Assembly: GCF_019175385.1 (NCBI RefSeq)
Contig: NC_083342.1
Coordinates: 121,644,376 to 121,708,375, forward strand
Direction: 5' to 3'
DNA from: Lycium barbarum
Lineage: Eukaryota > Streptophyta > Magnoliopsida > Solanales > Solanaceae
Length of the DNA: 64,000 bases
Shown: one piece after another, positions 58,013 to 64,000 of the stretch
How positions within the stretch are numbered: the first letter of the stretch is position 1
Layout of the letters: each line of letters starts with the position of its first letter
Translations under genes and position numbers: made by a program
The notes under the pieces: model-generated
The model's database searches: none
What the model was told of the DNA's origin: nothing
What the model saw: the letters and a program-made list of their open reading frames with translations, nothing else

Positions 58013-58617
58013 ATATCTTTTGCCTTTGCTTCGCTTAAAATGAGCTTTTCCTGTATTTCGTAATCTACAAGCAAATTTTAGCTATCATTTTTTTTCTTTT
58101 GTTGAGAAAATCATAAACATTATGATGTAAAGATGCTTTTTTTTTTTTTGGGTTGAAATGTAAAGATGTAGAAGTATGATGTAAAAATGTTGCCAAATAG
58201 TAATAACTAAGGCAAATCTTATGTGTTAGTTAATTTCTTTGTTAAAAAAAAAAAAAAAAGACCTCGTACAAATATTATTTGTATAAATCGATCTCTTTAA
58301 AATATGATAATTGAGTGGGACACGGGTAACAACGTTTAAATACTCATTTTTAGAGATTTAATTTTATCAATTATGAAATTGAGCTCACGAAGCAAAGCGG
58401 AAAATAGGAGTGTGAGAATTGACAAGTGACAATTAAAATCTGAATAGAAACAAGAAAACAAGGAGATTACATTTTGAGTTTTGACGAATGACTCTGCTTC
58501 ATCTATGACATGTTCTAACAAATAAGGCGACGACACGTTGATGATGGCCTTGGTTTAATATGCCAAACTGCCAAACGTCTGTATTATAGTACTCCAACAC
58601 GTGTTATAATAACATTG
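58013..58617. other. Upstream spacer of PDI
   Basis: AT-rich non-coding sequence with poly-T and poly-A runs. A palindromic 'aacacgtgtt' (G-box core CACGTG) lies at about 58598-58607. No gene is seen. Confidence 0.5.
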
Positions 58618-58625
58618 CAAAGCAG

Positions 58626-59002
58626 TAGGGCTGCTTAACGGGCGGATTGGGCGGATAACTAAGTTTAACGGTTTGGCTTAACGGTTATCGGCTTTTAAAA
58701 GTACTAATTCGCTAGCCAACCGATAAGATATCGGTTGGTTCGGTATCAGGTTAGCAATTATCGGACGGTTATCGGGCGGTGTATCGGTTAAATTATGTAA
58801 CTGCTATCTTTTTTTTTTTTTGCCTTGAAAGACAAATGTTTTATTCATAATTTAACAACTAGGAAGTCAATTAAGCCCCCATAGCCACAGGGCAAGACTT
58901 AACAGTTAAGAATTCACAAGTTTAATCTCAACCCTTCCGATGGTGATCACTTCACCACCTTTCTCTGAACCACAATTATTGCAATAGTAACGTCCAACAC
59001 AA

Positions 59003-59041
<39 letters not shown>

Positions 59042-59366
59042 TTATAGTTAATGGAAGAGTTTACCGAAGATAATTACTGATGGTTCAGACTTTTCACTTT
59101 AGTGCTTTAGCTTTAGATTTTAGTGTTTTAGGTTTACAATACATATTTATATGTTTAGGGGTAAAAATATAAATATGATAAATTCTTAACGGGTTAACGG
59201 TTTGCCCAATAAGAAAATTGTGTAATCCGCCCCCGCACCGATAAGCCGTTAACTACAAAATTTTAATTCATTCCCCAACCGCTAATCTGATAGCCCACTA
59301 CCAATAAGCCAATAAGACAATTTTACAGTTGGGTTATCGATGACGGTTCGGTTTTGAACAGCCCTA
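58626..59366. mobile_element. Non-autonomous hAT element carrying a polyadenylated gene 3' end
   Basis: Inverted ends TAGGGCTGCTTAACGGGCGG and ...TTCGGTTTTGAACAGCCCTA are flanked by 8-bp repeats CAAAGCAG and CAAAGCAC (58618-58625 and 59367-59374), one mismatch. Both sides are rich in 'aacggtt'/'atcgg' words. At 741 bp there is no transposase. The middle carries a fragment of unrelated origin (58809-59000), followed by an (AAT)n tract (59003-59042). Confidence 0.85.
58809..59000 (-). pseudogene. Captured 3' end of an unidentified host transcript with poly-A
   Basis: On the minus strand the segment reads as coding (CVGRYYCNNCGSEKGGEVIT, then IGRVEIKLVNS, stop 58906-58908). A 3' UTR follows, with AATAAA at 58845-58840 and, 18 bases later, a run of 13 A (58821-58809). 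Coding end, polyadenylation signal and tail in the right order show it came from a processed mRNA. The pattern CxxC ('CNNC') suggests a small zinc-binding end, but I do not recognise the gene. It has no 5' part and cannot be functional. Confidence 0.65.
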
Positions 59367-59431
59367 CAAAGCACCAACTACTCACTCGTCAAGTTAATAG
59401 TAATCACGTTAGCTCAAAATAATACTTTAAA

Positions 59432-59526
59432 GGGGTCATTTGGTACATGGTATAAGCTGGGATATCCCAGCACTACCAAAATTAGTGCTGAGATATTCCA
59501 GCTTATATCATGAGCTAAACGACCCC
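59432..59526. mobile_element. Short fold-back MITE
   Basis: 'ggggtcatttggtacatggt' and 'atgagctaaacgacccc' form inverted ends, and the middle 'ctgggatatcccag' is itself palindromic. At 95 bp it may be a deletion derivative. It abuts the TAA target of the next element. Confidence 0.6.
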
Positions 59527-59529
59527 TAA

Positions 59530-60344
59530 CCCCCTGTTTGGATGGTGATTTCTCGTGGTTCATTAATGTATGGTTTTCTATGAAATCATGTTTATTTCTA
59601 TTGTTCTTAAAATTATGCGGTATGGTGTTGTAAACACGTGGTTCATCGGATAGTTATATAACCATGAAAAGTCTCAATTTTTATAACCATGGATCTGGTG
59701 GTTTTTTCGTGGTTACGTATTTCATTTCTCCATTATACCCACCCTCCACCATCCACCCCACCCCCATCCCCAACCCTACCACTCACCCCCTGCCCCATCT
59801 TCCTACCCCTGCCACTTACCCTTCACCCTACCCCTGCCTTACCACTTACCTCCACCACCCCAACCACTACCCCTCACCATCGCCCGACCCTACCCCACAA
59901 CAACTCACCCCCACCCTCCCACCCACTAAGTCCACCCTCATCCCACAACCACCCATCTCACACCACCCACCCCCATAACAACTCAGCCCCACCCTACCAC
60001 CCACTACCCCCGACCTCATTCCACAACCACCCACCTCACACCACCCACCCCCACCCAATACCTACTTATTTTTTAAAGTTCCTATTTATTCTTTACCTTA
60101 GTTTTATTAATATATATAAACTAGTTTCTAATTAAGAGTTAAAGGTGTTTTAGTAAACTTACAAGTTATTATACAGTACCATACAGTAAAACCAAACAAT
60201 ATAAATGCTATTAAACCACAATAAACGATACAGTCTATCCAAATATTGTGTTCATTAATACAGTACAATACAATACAACACCATACTGTACCATACCATA
60301 TTGTACATTAATGAACCACGGGAAACAACCATCCAAACAGAGGG
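59530..60344. mobile_element. TIR element with TAA target duplication and C-rich core
   Basis: The left end CCCCCTGTTTGGATGG... continues through 'cgtggttcattaatgta'. It is mirrored by 'tacattaatgaaccacg' and '...CCATCCAAACAGAGGG' on the right. TAA flanks both sides (59527-59529 and 60345-60347), compatible with a PIF/Harbinger-type MITE. The core (59740-60060) is a low-complexity CACCC/CCACC-rich tract. 'acagtaccatacagta' words near the right end suggest internal palindromes. Confidence 0.75.
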
Positions 60345-61446
60345 TAAGAATTCAAGATTAATATTGAAAATTATTATCAAGTATATTCCTAATATTTAAA
60401 AAATCATGATATTTTGAGAGAAAATAATCAACATACTTTTATTGAATATGGATAACTTAATAACTACTACTTTATATTTATTATTTTTATGGCATTAAAA
60501 TGTGATGGAGGGAGTGATTATGAGAGAAAAATCGTTAGTTAGTTTTGGAATATGAAATCGTTCTTTTTTGGAGTATGAAATCGTTCTCGATGCAAGTACC
60601 TTCCTATCACAAGCAGTTGACAAAGTCGTGTTTATGAATGTGTTTCCTCACTTCTGAAAGCGTCCTTCCTTCACCTCGGCATGGTCGGGCATAAAACCAC
60701 AAACATAAGTTGCACCCCCATAACAACTCAGCCCCACCCTACCACCCACTACCCCCAACCTCATTCCACAACCACCCACCCCCACCCAATACCTACTTAT
60801 TTTTTAAAGTTTCTATTTATTCTTTACCTCAGTTTTATTAATATATATAAACTAGTTTCTAATTAAGAGTTAAGGGTGTTTTAGTAAACTTACAAGTTAT
60901 TATACAGTACCATACAGTAAAACCAAACAATATAAATGTTATTAAACCACAATAAACGATACCGTCTATCCAAATATTGTGTTCATTAATACAGTACAAT
61001 ACAATACAACACCATACTGTACCATACCATACTGTACATTAATGAACCACGAGAAACAACCATCCAAACAAAGGGTAAGAATTCAAGATTAATATTGAAA
61101 ATTATTATCAAGTATATTCCTAATATTTAAAAGATCATGATATTTTAAGAGAAAATAATCAACATACTTTTATTAAATATGGATAACTTAATAACTAATA
61201 CTTTATATTTATTATTTTTATGGCATTAAAATGTGATGGAGGGAGTGACTATGAGAGAAAAATCGTTAGTTAGTTTTGGAATATAAAATCGTTCTTTTTT
61301 GGAGTATGAAATCGTTCTCGATGCAAGTACCTTCCTATCACAAGCAGTTGACAAAGTCGTGTTTATGAATGTGTTCCCTCACTTCTGAAAGCGTCCTTCC
61401 TTCACCTCGGCATGGTCGGGCATACAACCACGAACATAAGTTGCAC
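59968..61446 (+). repeat. Recent tandem duplication, unit about 731-745 bp
   Basis: The sequence from 'cccccataacaactcagccc' (about 59971) to 'ataagttgcacc' (about 60716) is repeated at 60716-61446. It includes the right half of the TIR element and 370 bp of its flank. The offset is 745 bp at the left and 731 bp after a 14-bp deletion in the C-rich tract of the second copy. The copies differ by only scattered substitutions, so the event is recent. A shorter third piece ('gttctcgatgcaagtacctt' to 'acaaagtcgtgtttа'-type words) recurs at about 61511-61580. Confidence 0.9.
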
Positions 61447-61886
61447 CTCCACTGGCTATCTTTGATTGTCTTGGTCGAAAAATCAGGGTCTTTTGATCGG
61501 GTTGTGACTCTTGTCCACCTATTGCTGCGACGTTCTCGATGCAAGTACCTTTCTATCACAAGCAGTGACAAAGTCGTGTTTAATCGTCACGTACATGCTC
61601 TGTTATGGCTTCATTCATGCACCAATCAATTAATGGTCGTCTTGTCCCGACTTTACCAGCATCAGAGGTGTACTGATCAATGTACACAACAAAATCAATT
61701 TTCTTTTATGACAAAATAAATCAAGTCGCTAAGGGTGTAATGGTTTATTATATTGTGCGCTACTTTCGTACATCACAAGATTATATGAAGAGTGATAATC
61801 GTCCTCCCCTTGGTACTTCACTTAGTGGCTCAACTCAAGTCTCTTCTCTTAACCGAATGGGCTTATGTCATTAAAACAAGTGAGAA
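61447..61886. other. Spacer before terminal LTR
   Basis: This contains a partial third copy of the duplicated word block (about 61511-61580) and otherwise unique non-coding sequence. A minus-strand 77-codon ORF (61571-61338) with CNLC and HIHKH residues overlaps the duplicated block. I do not recognise it and treat it as unsupported. Confidence 0.45.
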
Positions 61887-62028
61887 TGTCACGACCCAAC
61901 TAGATGGCCATGACGGGCATCTAGAGCTAGCCTACCGAGTACCTCAACACGTACATCTCATAGTCATATCTGAGTGGGCCGTAAAGCTAACTCATAAATA
62001 TCATATCTGGAAGGGGCACACACTCAAA

Positions 62029-62074
<46 letters not shown>
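62029..62074. repeat. (AT)n microsatellite
   Basis: About 23 AT repeats lie inside the probable LTR. They create false 'YIYIYI' reading frames on both strands. Confidence 0.95.
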
Positions 62075-62078
<4 letters not shown>

Positions 62079-62596
62079 GTGAATGTACATCATCAAACTG
62101 TGCCCATATGTATAAGTTGACATGACTGACAAAGATATATCAAAAACATAGACCGATGAGGTCCTAAAACATCTAGCTATAGACATCTGTCTACGAGCCT
62201 CTACATAGAATACATAACGTAGTAAGGACGGGACAGGACCCCGCCATGCCCATATATACACGAAAGAATTATACCACTCTGAGCTGCAACTCCAGAACAA
62301 TGGAGTGCTCTTGGACCAACGCTGAAGGGGTAGCCTAAGAATCTGTGTCATCTCCCTGTTTACCTGCAGACATGAACGCAGTGTCCACAAACAAAAGGAC
62401 GTCAGTGCGGACAAAGTACTGAGTATGTAAGGCATAAGAATAACATCAGAAAGACGTAAGAAAACTATAATGTGAGTGAAATCAACCCGTATGTCTGAAC
62501 TATCCCTGAGAGTAAATCACGTATGTAATTTCTATATATCTGAACTGCTTCTGAGGACTGATAATATGCATAGATACTGTGCATGCATGCATGAGG

Positions 62597-62598
<2 letters not shown>

Positions 62599-62674
<76 letters not shown>
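62599..62674. repeat. Long (AT)n microsatellite
   Basis: About 38 AT repeats, with further short AT, AC and ATC arrays to 62910. The exact length is likely variable and assembly-sensitive. Confidence 0.95.
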
Positions 62675-62677
<3 letters not shown>

Positions 62678-64000
62678 TATATAACTCTTGTCAAGCCTAT
62701 GTGGGCATTCCATCATATCGTATCGGCCAGCATCATCATCATCATCATTATTATCATCGTATCATCATATGACCAGCTAATCAGGCGGTAGTGCGTATAT
62801 AACGTCGTCGCCTTCTCCATACCCCAAACACACACACACATACATATATATATATATGTGCTATATGCGTGTATATTATGTATATATATATATATATATA
62901 AGTGCAATGCAATGCATAAAACATGATAGGAGTACAAGTGACTCTAAAGACCAAACTGGATCTAAGCAATATTTTATGAAGATAACACTATGGATCATGA
63001 ATCAAATGGATCATTCCTAACTCTAAGAGTATAACTATTATGGATTAACGTTACGTGTACGTTCGGTTCACAAGGATCATGCCAAAAGAAAGAAAGGGAT
63101 AGCCTTACATACCTCGTCTTCTCCTTACTAATCAACGCCTATCTTCTCGAGTTTGCAAATCTACATTAAAGGGGATTCATACTAAGGTCAAGCCATTGAG
63201 ACTCTCATAAGGTCAACTAAACTAATACTTGAGCTAATGAAAATCGGACAACATTTCTTTTATACCTTTTACTTCCACCAATCCTCCAAACAACACCCAA
63301 ATATCAACAATAATGCCAACAACTCCGTAATTAAGAAATTATATACAATTTACACTTAAATCAATCTAAGACTTCCTTCCAAATTTCCATTCATAAATCA
63401 ACAACTATAACACAATACCTTATAACTTTCCCTACCATAATTTCCTTCAATTTTATGACTTATTAACCTCCAAATCAACTTAATATAAGTAATAAAAGGA
63501 AGAGCATACCTTATACTTGAAGAACTTCACTCACACAATCTTGTTTTTAAACCAAATCCACCACAGCTTCAGCTAAAAGCAAGGACCATCATCTTTCATA
63601 AACTAGCTTAGGGTTTTAAAGCTTGATTTTCACTTGATTTAGCTTAAGAGGTGTATGGATAAGTGAAAATGGTAGAGAGAGCTTGAAGAGTCTAGAAAAG
63701 TCTGATTTTTGTGTGGAAATAATGACCCAAGTCGTGTCTCATTTTAATTTATAAAGGAAGGAAAATTTCCACCGCCTGTAATTCGACGGTTTGTCGATTC
63801 GCAACCATCGAATGGCGACAGCCTCTGATTCTCAGAAGGCTGTTCGACGGTGCGAATCGACGGTCCGTCAACTTACAACCGTCGCGTTGCCCAGGTGTCA
63901 CACTCAGTTTCTTTTGGTTCATTCAACCAATCTTCCCGATACTTGTTGAACATAACTTAAACTCCCATATATGTGGAATAATCATGTAGAATCTCTTATG

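Larger units (their letters stand above)
61887..64000. mobile_element. Probable Ty3/Gypsy LTR, cut by the window edge
   Basis: The start TGTCACGACCCAACTAG is the LTR opening I associate with Tekay/Del-like Gypsy elements in Solanaceae. Typical words follow in order: 'gacgggcat', 'acctgcagacatgaacgcag', 'tactgagtatgtaaggcat', then near the end repeated 'attcgacggt'/'cgacggtccgtc' words. No coding region or second LTR lies within the window, so completeness cannot be judged. Long (AT)n arrays interrupt it. Confidence 0.6.

Noticed and set aside
59664..60135. Overlapping Pro/Thr/His-rich ORFs of 104 and 148 codons
   Set aside because: They come from a CACCC/CCACC low-complexity tract in a transposon core. 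Several frames are open at once, which is a composition effect.
62001..62969. Several ORFs dominated by Tyr-Ile repeats
   Set aside because: They are translations of (AT)n microsatellites on both strands.

Overview
This window is nuclear DNA of a flowering plant, most likely a member of the Solanaceae. It is AT-rich. Its genes are widely spaced and intron-rich, with plant splice sites, and the repeats are of kinds I associate with solanaceous genomes: TS-type SINEs, hAT elements with taggcctgtgcac-type ends, Ogre-like LTRs and a tgtcacgaccc-type LTR. I see no bacterial, organellar or viral segment, no CRISPR array and no convincing tRNA or rRNA gene.

Layout. (a) 1-8.7 kb holds a decayed plant-mobile-domain (MAIN-like / 'PP7 long form homolog') gene. 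It carries several nonsense changes and is split by a 4.3-kb solo LTR with a perfect 5-bp target duplication. (b) 8.7-9.6 kb holds fold-back repeats. (c) 9.75-14.9 kb is a complete ten-exon RecQ helicase gene, best matched to RECQL1 (predicted 634 aa). (d) 15.8-16.7 kb is a non-autonomous hAT element with an 8-bp target duplication that carries a fragment of a small zinc-finger/SERF-type host gene. (e) 20.3-29.1 kb is a TON1-recruiting-motif (TRM) gene of the TRM6/7/8 type with a C-terminal DUF4378 (predicted 906 aa). (f) 31.4-32.5 kb is a Harbinger-like element with a relic of its second gene. (g) 32.7-37.5 kb is a 4.8-kb hAT element with a broken BED-finger transposase on the minus strand. 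(h) 43.4-44.2 kb is a nest of Stowaway-like MITEs. (i) 44.5-45.7 kb is an intronless DUF1645 gene. (j) 51.9-57.6 kb, minus strand, is a complete eleven-exon protein disulfide isomerase gene of the PDIL2-1 type (predicted 359 aa). (k) 58.6-61.4 kb holds another hAT element that carries the polyadenylated 3' end of a host transcript, then a TIR element and a recent tandem duplication of about 0.74 kb. (l) From 61.9 kb to the window edge lies the start of a probable Ty3/Gypsy LTR.

The four intact host genes serve unrelated housekeeping roles: DNA unwinding, cortical microtubule organisation, a stress/growth-related nuclear family of unknown biochemistry, and ER protein folding. The RECQL1-TRM order and orientation matches what I remember of Arabidopsis (At3g05740-At3g05750), so this part looks like a conserved gene block whose spacers have been filled with transposons. 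I found no new multi-gene system. The most unusual content is gene-fragment capture inside two separate hAT elements and the dissected PMD pseudogene.
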